The position numbers and the translations under genes were made by a program. From Methylococcaceae bacterium UBA4132 (GTDB taxonomy: Bacteria; Pseudomonadota; Gammaproteobacteria; Methylococcales; Methylomonadaceae), in the NCBI GenBank assembly GCA_002380945.1, contig DFWO01000103.1, positions 8,004 through 43,971 of the forward strand: a stretch of DNA of 35,968 bases. Direction: 5' to 3'. Of this stretch, positions 9,337 to 16,592 are shown one piece after another; position 1 is the stretch's first letter; the number at the start of each line of letters is the position of its first letter. Below the pieces are notes generated by a model. The model had not been told where the DNA came from. It was given only the letters and a program-made list of their open reading frames with translations, and ran no database searches.

Positions 9337-10698
9337 TTGTTACGGTTTTTATTTATTGCGTTATCACTGTTGCTAGTGCCGAGTTTGGCATCAGCGGCAG
9401 AATTTCATAACTTGGGATTAACGGGGACAGAACGGGGTATTTATACTGTTTTGATTTTTGTCATCGCTTACGGTTTTGTCATGACTGAAGAGTTTACGCA
9501 TATGCGTAAATCTAAACCAGTTATTCTTGCCGCAGGTATTATCTGGGCGCACGCGGCGGTTTTAGCGTCACAAGCAGGCGTTCCAACTGAAGAAATGCAC
9601 AAGGTTTTTGAGCATAACTTAACTGAATACGCTGAGTTGTTCTTGTTCTTGTTAGTTGCTATGACTTATATCAACTCAATGGCAGAACGTAACGTGTTTG
9701 AAGCCTTGCGTTCATGGTTAGTCAGACGGCAATTTGGCTATCGTAAATTGTTTTTGATTACAGGCATTATCACGTTCTTTTTATCGGCGGTTGCTGATAA
9801 CTTAACTGCTGCGTTATTGGTGGGTGCTGTGGTTATGGCAGTGGGTGCTGATAATCCAAAATTCGTTAGTATCGGTTTTGTTAATTTAGTGGTTGCCGCT
9901 AATGCAGGTGGTGCATTTTGTCCGTTTGGTGACATCACTACATTAATGGTTTGGCAAGCAGGTTATGCTGAATTCTTCGACTTCTTTAAATTGTTTATTC
10001 CTTCGTTGGTCAATTATGGTGTTCCAGCGGCAGTAATGTATTTTGCAGTGCCTGATGAGCAGCCGATGGCTTCTAATGAGGAAGCTGTACAGTTAAAAGC
10101 AGGTGCGATTCAAATTTGCGTGTTGTTTTTGCTGACTATTTGTACAGCAGTTAGCTTTAAACAAATTTTCCATTTGCCACCTTTTATGGGCATGATGTCA
10201 GGTTTGTCGGTATTAATGTTGTATGGCTATTTTTTGAAAGTGAAATTCCGCGTTGAAGGCGAAGAAGGTTTTAATATCTTTAATAAAGTCATGCACGCTG
10301 AATGGGATACGTTGTTATTCTTCTTCGGTGTGGTTTTTGCGGTAGGTGGTTTAGGCTATATCGGTTATTTGGAACTGTTATCTGCGGGTATGTATGATGG
10401 CTTAGGTCCCACTACGGCTAACATTTTAGTGGGTGTGATTTCAGCTATTGTTGATAATATTCCTGTCATGTTCGCGGTATTAAATATGAACGTGGATATG
10501 GATTTATATCAATGGTTGTTAGTGACATTAACAGCGGGCGTAGGCGGTTCATTACTGTCAGTCGGTTCTGCAGCAGGTGTTGCTTTAATGGGTCAATCTA
10601 ATCACAAATATACTTTCTTTAGTCATTTAACATGGACTCCAGCGATTGCCGCAGGCTATGCTGCTAGTATCTTTGTCCATTACTTGATTAACGGTTAA
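9337..10698 (+). CDS. nhaD: NhaD-type Na+/H+ antiporter
   Basis: This 453-residue inner-membrane protein exchanges cytoplasmic Na+ or Li+ for protons, serving salt and pH homeostasis. It begins with a signal-like hydrophobic segment (RFLFIALSLLLVPSLASA) and contains about a dozen membrane spans. Hallmarks of the NhaD branch of the ion-transporter superfamily are visible: ADNLTAALL in the first half, NAGGAFCPFGDITTLMVW near the centre and DNIPVMFAVL in the second half. The start codon is TTG, chosen because it has a good ribosome-binding site and gives the family's usual N-terminus. The gene stands alone, convergent with the deacetylase gene, with which it shares a terminator. The related ArsB/CitM transporters are less likely given these motifs. 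Confidence 0.93.
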   Translation: MLRFLFIALSLLLVPSLASAAEFHNLGLTGTERGIYTVLIFVIAYGFVMTEEFTHMRKSKPVILAAGIIWAHAAVLASQAGVPTEEMHKVFEHNLTEYAELFLFLLVAMTYINSMAERNVFEALRSWLVRRQFGYRKLFLITGIITFFLSAVADNLTAALLVGAVVMAVGADNPKFVSIGFVNLVVAANAGGAFCPFGDITTLMVWQAGYAEFFDFFKLFIPSLVNYGVPAAVMYFAVPDEQPMASNEEAVQLKAGAIQICVLFLLTICTAVSFKQIFHLPPFMGMMSGLSVLMLYGYFLKVKFRVEGEEGFNIFNKVMHAEWDTLLFFFGVVFAVGGLGYIGYLELLSAGMYDGLGPTTANILVGVISAIVDNIPVMFAVLNMNVDMDLYQWLLVTLTAGVGGSLLSVGSAAGVALMGQSNHKYTFFSHLTWTPAIAAGYAASIFVHYLING

Positions 10699-10738
10699 GT
10701 GGTTTGTTATGCCGTGCATTCTGTGCGGCGTAGCTAAT

Positions 10739-10778
10739 AAAAAGGTCGATAACCACTTTGCTGGTATCGACCTTTTTT
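10739..10778. terminator. bidirectional rho-independent terminator
   Basis: The inverted repeat AAAGGTCGATAACCA and TGGTATCGACCTTT encloses a short loop. It is flanked by an A-run on one side and a T-run on the other, so it can end transcription from both directions. It lies between the convergent nhaD and the end of the minus-strand aryl-polyene arm. One bulged base interrupts an otherwise perfect stem. Confidence 0.88.
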
Positions 10779-10782
10779 ATGT

Positions 10783-11553
10783 TTATCTATAGGCGTTAAT
10801 CTTTAGCAGCCGTTCTACACTAACGATTTTATAACCATTATTTTGGGCAAAATTAAGTATCTGTTCTAACACCTGCATGGTTTTACTGGAGGTGTCATGT
10901 AGCAAAATAATCGCGCCTGATTGCATTTGTGATTGAACACGTTGAGTGATAACTTCTACTGTGTCGTTAGTGGTATCCAGCGAGCGAATATTCCAACCAA
11001 TAGTATGATAATCCAATTGCTTTGCCGCTTTGGCTAGATGGGGTGTAGTCACGCCATAAGGCGGACGAAATAACTGCATTTTTTTGCCGATGCTATTAAA
11101 AACCAGCTCAGCGGTTTGGTTTAGCTCATTCTTAAAACCTTGCACATTTTTAAAGTCGATAAAAAATGAATGGCTGTAAGTATGGTTACCGATACTGTGT
11201 CCTTCTGAATCTATTTGTTTTAACAGACTTTCATTGCCGTGAATGTTTTTGCCAATCACAAAAAAACTAGCTGTTGCCTTGTATTGAGCTAATAGTGCGA
11301 GAACTTGCGGCGTGTATTCTGCATGCGGTCCATCATCAAATGACAAGGCAATGATTTTTTCTGCTGTTTGCGCCGAACAATAAGCAGGGGAAAAAAAGTT
11401 AGCTTGAATAACGGATGAACCGTAAATGAGACATGCCAAATAAACCGCACTTGGTAATATCAGCCACCATAACGTGATAGCAAAAAACCAGCTCAGCATC
11501 ACAATAACGCTCACGGCTATCAACAAATAAAGGCGAGTAGTGTTGTAAGTCAT
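10783..11553 (-). CDS. NodB-type polysaccharide deacetylase, membrane-anchored
   Basis: This 256-residue protein belongs to the carbohydrate esterase 4 family, metal-dependent enzymes that remove N- or O-acetyl groups from sugars. Two N-terminal hydrophobic spans (about 7-27 and 29-50) should anchor it in the inner membrane with the catalytic domain outside the cytoplasm. The NodB motifs are intact: FDDGP at 72-76 (catalytic and metal Asp), the H124/H128 metal pair in NHTYSH, RPPYG at 163-167 and LLHD at 217-220. The start overlaps the MMPL stop as ATGA, so it is the last gene of the minus-strand aryl-polyene arm. It might deacetylate the glycan or amino-sugar part of the pigment anchor, which is inference. 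Confidence 0.9.
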   Translation of the reverse strand: MTYNTTRLYLLIAVSVIVMLSWFFAITLWWLILPSAVYLACLIYGSSVIQANFFSPAYCSAQTAEKIIALSFDDGPHAEYTPQVLALLAQYKATASFFVIGKNIHGNESLLKQIDSEGHSIGNHTYSHSFFIDFKNVQGFKNELNQTAELVFNSIGKKMQLFRPPYGVTTPHLAKAAKQLDYHTIGWNIRSLDTTNDTVEVITQRVQSQMQSGAIILLHDTSSKTMQVLEQILNFAQNNGYKIVSVERLLKINAYR

Positions 11554-13892
11554 AAATTCCTCGTTCTATATCCAATCAAAGGCGAAAAAACCAGCGCGGT
11601 TAAAATTCCCACCGCCACCGTAAACCCAAACGCATGAACAATTGCTGTGGAACTGACCGCTAACAAGCCAAACGCCAATAAAGTGGTTAAGGCGGATACG
11701 GTTACTGCTAATGAGGTACTGACGCGTTTATCTTCGTCTTTTTGTTGTGTTTTATCTGCCATAAAAAAGAAAATCGCATCATCAACGCCTATGCCCAGCA
11801 CCAGTAATAAGGCAAATAAATTAAACAAACTAAACAACTGGTCAAACCAGCCCATCGTTGCTAAAGCAACCAATGCAGCCACGACAGGTACGGCCGTGAT
11901 ATTCAAACTATTTCGCCAGCCAAACTTTAATCCTAAACCGATAAAAACTACCATATAAGCCGCAATAATTAAGCCACTGACGCGAATTCTATACCGTGCA
12001 AACAAGGATGATAATTCATCGACTTGATCCACCCACCTTACACCTTGCAAACTTTGCAGTGTAGGAAAGATTGATAAGTCACGAATGCCTGTTAAAGATA
12101 CCATGCTTAAACAACGCCGCTCATCACACCCTAACCATAATTGTTGCTTGGCTTCATCGGCTGTTTTTAGCCATTCGGGTAATGAAATTGTTTTGTCTTT
12201 TGCCGTGCTAAATTGCTTTAGTTCAGTGTCAATCGCCTGCTTACTAAAGCCCAGCTCGGTCATATAGTGTTTTACCAACCCAGATTCATACAGCGTTTTG
12301 CTCAGTAGTTGGTAATTGCTGTGCTGGTTTTGGTCATTTACCCAATAATCACTTATACCTTGATAAGCCAGTAATTCATACTGTTGAGTAAGTAGTTTTA
12401 GCCGTGCTAGCAGTTGCTGTTCATTGTGATGCCAGTCATTTACATCACGTCCTGATACCAAAAAGAACTGGTTTTCCTGACTAATAGGCAATAACTGCTT
12501 AATTTTATCGGCGGTGTTAAGTAATTCAGCGGGGGCAGATTGCAACAAGCGCACATCATCACGCGGCGTTAGTTGCCACAATCCACCCGCGACAAACACA
12601 ATAAAAATCGGTATTAACCACCGACGATTTTTTAATAACCAAACAGGCCAATGTTGCTGCCAATAACGGGCAACTCTTAACATGACAGGTTCGTGCGTGT
12701 GTCTAAAACCTGTTAGCAATAATGGAAACAATAGCACCACCGTCAGCCAAGCGATTAACAAACCCACCGCTGAAAACAATGCGACTTCTTGTAAAGCAGG
12801 GAAGGGCGAAAATACCAAGCCGACATAACTTAACAAATTAGTGCATAAACCGATGATTAATCCTGAAAAGATATAACGTAAGCCCTGACGCGGTTGCCAA
12901 TCTTTTGCTCCGAAACTGTCGCACATAAAATGGATCGCATAATCATCGGCGACACCGATTAAACTCGCACCAAACACGAGGGTGATAATATGCACTTTGC
13001 CAAAAAACAGCACACTCGCCACCAACGCGGCAAACAGCCCGCAGCCAATAGCTATGGACGATAACAACAGCGGTCTGAGACTACGAAAGGTCAATAACAG
13101 CAAGACAATAATGCCAACACTAGAGCCAACACCGACCGTTGAAATTTCCTGTTTAGCCGAATCTGCACCGTAAGCAGTAAATAATGGCATTCCTGTTACC
13201 ATCAACTCGCCGCCCGCCGCTTGCACTTGCGCAGTAGCATTATTGACTAAGGTCAGCAAGGTTTCCAATTTATCCAGTTGTAAATGCTTATCTTGCAAAT
13301 CGCTCAACAACACCGCCCAAAAACGATTGGCATCCTGTAGAACCACAATGCCTTGTTCCACGTTTAGCTTAAGCGGATTTTGCGCATTAAAATAACGGCT
13401 GAATAACAATAAGGGATCATGTTCCAAATCACTCGCCAGCATCTGCGCCATCGGGCTATACAGAGTTTCCAGATTTTGGCTGAGTAGGTCTTGGGGATGT
13501 TGGCTGAGCGTGAGTTTGGTTTGTGCATCCAGCAATTGATAACGGTAGGGAAAGAGTTGCTGATAATTGTTCGCCGTCTGCTGCATCGGTACTTCCAGCA
13601 TTAACGCTTTAAACAAACCGCTGTGTTGCAATTGCTGTTTGAGTTGCCGCGCTTGCGTTATCGCCTCTTGAGAACTTGCAGCCCCTGTCAACCAAATCAC
13701 TTTGCGATTCATTAGTTGATTGTGTTGCTGAACCGCTTTAGCTATTTCTGGCTGTTGTTCAGTGACAGGCAGTAACGCCAAAAAACCTGTTTCCAGCCAA
13801 TCGGTGGTTAATACGCGACTGCCCAGCACGCCGATAATCAGCATACCCAGCAACCACAGCCACGCGGTAATTCTAGGGTGATAAACGTTCAA
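11550..13892 (-). CDS. MMPL/RND-family exporter of the aryl-polyene cluster
   Basis: This 780-residue inner-membrane exporter has two repeats of the RND fold. One transmembrane helix near the N-terminus (about 8-26) precedes a periplasmic domain up to about 250, then a bundle of five helices to about 400. The pattern is then repeated, with the second bundle at about 640-775. The bundles carry the typical GVADDYAIHF and GVDDAIFFF segments. Aryl-polyene and flexirubin clusters regularly encode such an exporter next to a LolA-like protein, as here. The start is TTG, overlapping the LolA-like gene by 20 bp. No alternative start would leave the first helix intact. The likely cargo is the polyene lipid, which would pass to the LolA-like carrier. 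Confidence 0.9.
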   Translation of the reverse strand: MNVYHPRITAWLWLLGMLIIGVLGSRVLTTDWLETGFLALLPVTEQQPEIAKAVQQHNQLMNRKVIWLTGAASSQEAITQARQLKQQLQHSGLFKALMLEVPMQQTANNYQQLFPYRYQLLDAQTKLTLSQHPQDLLSQNLETLYSPMAQMLASDLEHDPLLLFSRYFNAQNPLKLNVEQGIVVLQDANRFWAVLLSDLQDKHLQLDKLETLLTLVNNATAQVQAAGGELMVTGMPLFTAYGADSAKQEISTVGVGSSVGIIVLLLLTFRSLRPLLLSSIAIGCGLFAALVASVLFFGKVHIITLVFGASLIGVADDYAIHFMCDSFGAKDWQPRQGLRYIFSGLIIGLCTNLLSYVGLVFSPFPALQEVALFSAVGLLIAWLTVVLLFPLLLTGFRHTHEPVMLRVARYWQQHWPVWLLKNRRWLIPIFIVFVAGGLWQLTPRDDVRLLQSAPAELLNTADKIKQLLPISQENQFFLVSGRDVNDWHHNEQQLLARLKLLTQQYELLAYQGISDYWVNDQNQHSNYQLLSKTLYESGLVKHYMTELGFSKQAIDTELKQFSTAKDKTISLPEWLKTADEAKQQLWLGCDERRCLSMVSLTGIRDLSIFPTLQSLQGVRWVDQVDELSSLFARYRIRVSGLIIAAYMVVFIGLGLKFGWRNSLNITAVPVVAALVALATMGWFDQLFSLFNLFALLLVLGIGVDDAIFFFMADKTQQKDEDKRVSTSLAVTVSALTTLLAFGLLAVSSTAIVHAFGFTVAVGILTALVFSPLIGYRTRNL

Positions 13893-14454
13893 AGTCGGCT
13901 TGTTGCTCGCTGGTGAGTTGTTCGGGATGGGTGATTTTCGTAAAACTAATACGGGTGATATTACCGTTCACTTCCTGCATATCCAGCAACCGCAATTCCG
14001 TATCGCCGTTCAGCACGATAGAGCTGATTATTTTTTTCAGCATCTCATCTTTAGGCGTGAGTTGTAATGACCACGCGTTTTTTTTATTTTCGCCCGTGAT
14101 AATAAAACCGTCACTCAACTGCTTCAAATCTCCGCCCAGCATGGCTTTAAACACCTTGCCAAACGCAGGCGGCACAGCTTGTTCCCCTTGTCCCGTCAAC
14201 AAATGCGCGTCATTCACCAACAGCAAAGACGGAATCGGCGTGAGCGTTTTCCAGATAACGCCTTTGCTTTGCGAATAAGTAAACGCCCCCGAAGACAGTA
14301 ACGGCTTGCGTAAAATCTTCAAGCGTTTTTCTTGTTGAAACTCGCCTTGGGTAATGGGGGTTTTGATTAACCGCGCAGTAATGTCCGCCAACACATCTGC
14401 GGCATAGCTGAGATTGCATGACAGTAGGAACAGGAGTAAGGCTTTTAGAATCAT
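13873..14454 (-). CDS. LolA-like periplasmic carrier of the aryl-polyene cluster
   Basis: This 193-residue protein has a clear signal peptide (residues 1-18, LLLFLLSCNLSYA) and the LolA/DUF-type outer-membrane lipoprotein-carrier fold. This shows in the QGEFQQEKRLKIL segment (residues about 36-48), SGAFTYSQSKGVIW and the late ITRISFTKI strand. LolA-like proteins of this type occur in aryl-polyene clusters beside MMPL exporters and probably shuttle the lipid-linked pigment across the periplasm. The gene overlaps the exporter gene by 20 bp. Its upstream neighbour in a typical cluster would be the thioesterase gene. Here that link is interrupted by an insert of about 1.7 kb (14455-16187), so it may need its own promoter. 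Confidence 0.88.
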   Translation of the reverse strand: MILKALLLFLLSCNLSYAADVLADITARLIKTPITQGEFQQEKRLKILRKPLLSSGAFTYSQSKGVIWKTLTPIPSLLLVNDAHLLTGQGEQAVPPAFGKVFKAMLGGDLKQLSDGFIITGENKKNAWSLQLTPKDEMLKKIISSIVLNGDTELRLLDMQEVNGNITRISFTKITHPEQLTSEQQADFERLSP

Positions 14455-14480
14455 TACAAGAGATTATAAATGTATAAGTT

Positions 14481-14579
14481 GGTAGGTTGGGCTGGCGATA
14501 GCCAACCCAACAAAACCCACGATTGTATTGGATTTATGTTGAATGTTGGGTTGCCAAAAAGCGGCAATCCAACCTAACG
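14481..14579. repeat. dispersed palindromic repeat (two hairpins, MITE/REP-like)
   Basis: Two imperfect hairpins lie side by side. GTTGGGCTGGC (14486-14496) pairs with GCCAACCCAAC (14501-14511). TTGGGTTGCC (14546-14555) pairs with GGCAATCCAA (14563-14572). The outer ends GTAGGTTGG and CCAACCTAAC are also inverted. From memory this resembles the GGTTGGGTTGGC-type repeats scattered through many proteobacterial genomes. It marks one edge of the segment that interrupts the aryl-polyene arm. Confidence 0.65.
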
Positions 14580-14587
14580 ATGCTGCT

Positions 14588-14700
14588 TGGAGCTTGCGGA
14601 ATGCGGGAGTAATGTACAAGAGCCAGAGTATCGCAGCGAAAAGCCCCGCATTACGTTACACTCCATGCGGGCTACTCGCTATGTAGCGCATCTTATCGAG
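14588..14700. repeat. second dispersed repeat (AATGCGGG palindrome)
   Basis: AATGCGGG (14600-14607) and CCCGCATT (14645-14652) form an inverted repeat. They are followed by CCATGCGGGC and a run of short GC-rich palindromic pieces up to the next gene. This looks like a second class of interspersed repeat and has no coding potential. It abuts the stop codon of the small lipoprotein gene. Confidence 0.5.
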
Positions 14701-15087
14701 TTACTTACTAACACGCTCAAGTGCATCATCCCCCCAACCAACAACTTTATTGTCTTTGATTACTATTGGTGTTGTAAGAGATTTACGAATCGGTGTAAAG
14801 GGTTGATTTGTACTAGTCACATAATAAAGCACTTCATATCGAGCATTGCTGTTATCTACAAATCCTTCGACAGTCCATGGATTATTGACAATCCCATCAT
14901 GTGTGTCAGCAGTATTCGCTCCCATTAACGAGACTACTTTCTCTTTGCTCATTCCAAGTGAAATATGAGCCAGTTTTGACTGATTGGAAGATACCAATTC
15001 TTCCAGAGACATCTGTCCATTACGTACTGACTGCGAGGAGCATGACGCGAGAAATAGAACTAGAAGAGCGGCTACGCATCGATTCAT
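14701..15087 (-). CDS. small lipoprotein with SmpA/OmlA-like or DUF3192-like domain
   Basis: The mature protein is small. From the ATG at 15087 it has 128 residues, with signal peptide and lipobox MNRCVAALLVLFLASC, so it would be lipidated at Cys16. The body has ISLGMSKEKVVSLMG, the pattern of SmpA/OmlA- and DUF3192-type outer-membrane proteins, followed by YEVLYYVT strands. An upstream in-frame ATG at 15156 would add 23 residues and has an AGAG ribosome site, but it would give an unusually long n-region. The shorter start is preferred, without certainty. It lies between hairpin repeats inside the aryl-polyene arm and has no obvious role there. It is probably an insertion or carries an independent function. 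Confidence 0.7.
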   Translation of the reverse strand: MNRCVAALLVLFLASCSSQSVRNGQMSLEELVSSNQSKLAHISLGMSKEKVVSLMGANTADTHDGIVNNPWTVEGFVDNSNARYEVLYYVTSTNQPFTPIRKSLTTPIVIKDNKVVGWGDDALERVSK

Positions 15088-15183
15088 TGTAGACGATGTT
15101 CGTTTTTCTTTTAACGCATCAAGACCGTTTGAAAAAACAATAAGTTGTTGTGTCATATTTTTATCTCTAATTATTAATTAAGC

Positions 15184-15211
15184 GCATTTCCAATTTTTTG
15201 ATTGGAAATGC
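15184..15211. repeat. perfect 11-bp inverted repeat
   Basis: GCATTTCCAAT (15184-15194) and ATTGGAAATGC (15201-15211) are perfect inverted copies around a six-base loop. There is no T-run, so this is more like a protein-binding palindrome or a mobile-repeat end than a terminator. It lies between the SH3 gene and the small lipoprotein gene. Smaller palindromes (GAAGCT/AGCTTC, AAGCTATAGCTT) follow just downstream. Confidence 0.6.
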
Positions 15212-15329
15212 AAAAGTAGAAGCTCTGCTCTAGCTTCCTGTCATGCGAAGCTATAGCTTTAACGGTATTCCTAAGTAAAACTTGGGAACAAGTGAAACGG
15301 ACATCATACCGAACAGCTCTACATTTGGG

Positions 15330-16130
15330 CTACCTTGCTACATTCGTTTTGCAATCATAAATAATGGTAGAATTTTGATATATGAACTTAAATACTCCAT
15401 TTTCATTTTTCTTGCTGTCACAAAACGGCTTAGCATTGTGTTCGATATAGCTGTTATACAATTCATTGGCATACGGAATTCCTTTATCGTTGTATAGCTG
15501 TGTATCCTTTATTTCTTGTAAAATTTCTTTAATATCTTTTTCACTTTTTTGATTAGCAGGTTGGGTTGCACTTAAGAACTTTCTATTAAGCCAGCCTTCG
15601 AGATTACCAGTTTTTACTTTTACCCAATTTCCGCCATCCGTACTTACTTCTGTTTCGATTGCTACTACAGCATCCCCATAAAAAACTCTGCCAAGTTCAT
15701 CATATTTAGTATCAGAGCCTGCTCGTAATTTCATTTGCTGTGTATTTACATATAGCGTTTCTAGTTCTTGCGGGTACGCCACTACTGGGAGTCGCGGTGC
15801 CTCTGTACGCGCGGTGATTTTTTCTTTTTCTGATTTGTATTGTGATGAAACTACTGGAAGAGATGGTGTCATTGGGGAAGTTATTTTTGCTGTTGGTACA
15901 GTCGATTGTTCTGAAGGTGTTGATTCTGATGATTCGGTAATAAACCATATCGCGAAAGCTATAAGTGCCAACGGCCAACAGATATATAACAGATATATAC
16001 AGAAAAGCCCAAGAGCCACGATTAGGCAGGTTTTAACGCCTACATTGATGATGATAGCGATTAAAATAATTAGAACTATGATTTGTATGGTCTTATTCCT
16101 GTAGCAAGCCAAGTAAGTTACGCATTGCAC
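15330..16130 (-). CDS. membrane protein with periplasmic SH3b domain
   Basis: This 266-residue protein has two or three hydrophobic segments in its first 65 residues (IIVLIILIAIIINVGV and CLIVALGLFCIYLLYICWPLALIAFAIWFI). A Ser/Thr/Pro-rich linker follows (about 66-120), then a bacterial SH3b domain (about 125-195) with MKLRAGSDTKYDELGRV and GGNWVKVKTGNLEGWLNRKFL. The C-terminal 70 residues contain two cysteines and match nothing I recognise. SH3b domains usually bind cell-wall peptides. The start is GTG at 16130, supported by GGAAGG just upstream. It lies within the aryl-polyene arm but looks unrelated to it. The codon pattern appears more AT-rich than neighbouring genes. Confidence 0.7.
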   Translation of the reverse strand: MQCVTYLACYRNKTIQIIVLIILIAIIINVGVKTCLIVALGLFCIYLLYICWPLALIAFAIWFITESSESTPSEQSTVPTAKITSPMTPSLPVVSSQYKSEKEKITARTEAPRLPVVAYPQELETLYVNTQQMKLRAGSDTKYDELGRVFYGDAVVAIETEVSTDGGNWVKVKTGNLEGWLNRKFLSATQPANQKSEKDIKEILQEIKDTQLYNDKGIPYANELYNSYIEHNAKPFCDSKKNENGVFKFIYQNSTIIYDCKTNVAR

Positions 16131-16170
16131 ACCGTCCTTCCAGTTAAAATTTACATGATAATAACATTAT

Positions 16171-16187
16171 GATACGCACAGCGTATC
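16171..16187. repeat. GATACGC/GCGTATC hairpin after the thioesterase stop
   Basis: A perfect 7-bp inverted repeat (16171-16177 and 16181-16187) with a three-base loop directly follows the thioesterase stop codon on the minus strand. It could slow or stop transcription leaving the aryl-polyene genes, or be a repeat-element end. No T-run is present. It marks the other edge of the interrupting segment. Confidence 0.55.
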
Positions 16188-16592
16188 TTACACAATCCCC
16201 AACTTCTCTAACAACACCCTAGGCGATTCAAAACACATTGCCTTGGTTTGGCTATCAATGGCGACTTGAATACTGTAACCCTTAGTCAGTCTTAAACCTG
16301 TCAGCTTATCGGTAATCGAATAATTTATTTTCAAACGGTTTTCCCATTCCACAATTTCCGCCTGAACGCTAATAAGCTGACCGAATATCGCAGGTTTGGC
16401 ATAACGGATTCTTAAATCTATCACAGGCCATGCGTAGCCTGAATCACGCATTTGCGAATAGTTGTAATCTATTTTATCCAGCAACGCACAACGGGCAATT
16501 TCAAAATATTTGACATAATACCCGTGCCACACCACTTCCATCATATCGACATCATGAAACGGAACGAGTATATCCACAGTGTGTTTAATCAT
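16188..16592 (-). CDS. 4-hydroxybenzoyl-CoA-type acyl thioesterase of the aryl-polyene cluster
   Basis: This 134-residue single hotdog-fold protein belongs to the 4HBT thioesterase family. The active-site segment FHDVDMMEVVWHGYY (from residue 12) carries Asp16 at the position of the catalytic aspartate. The YFEIARCALLD segment after it belongs to the long hotdog helix. Such thioesterases are standard members of aryl-polyene clusters and could release or edit ACP- or CoA-bound intermediates. The start overlaps the stop of the ammonia-lyase gene by 8 bp, so the two are translationally coupled. No signal peptide is present, so it should act in the cytoplasm. Confidence 0.9.
   Translation of the reverse strand: MIKHTVDILVPFHDVDMMEVVWHGYYVKYFEIARCALLDKIDYNYSQMRDSGYAWPVIDLRIRYAKPAIFGQLISVQAEIVEWENRLKINYSITDKLTGLRLTKGYSIQVAIDSQTKAMCFESPRVLLEKLGIV

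Noticed and set aside
15157..15329. Rho-independent terminator at the 15184 palindrome
   Set aside because: There is no T-run on either strand, so it was recorded as an inverted repeat only.
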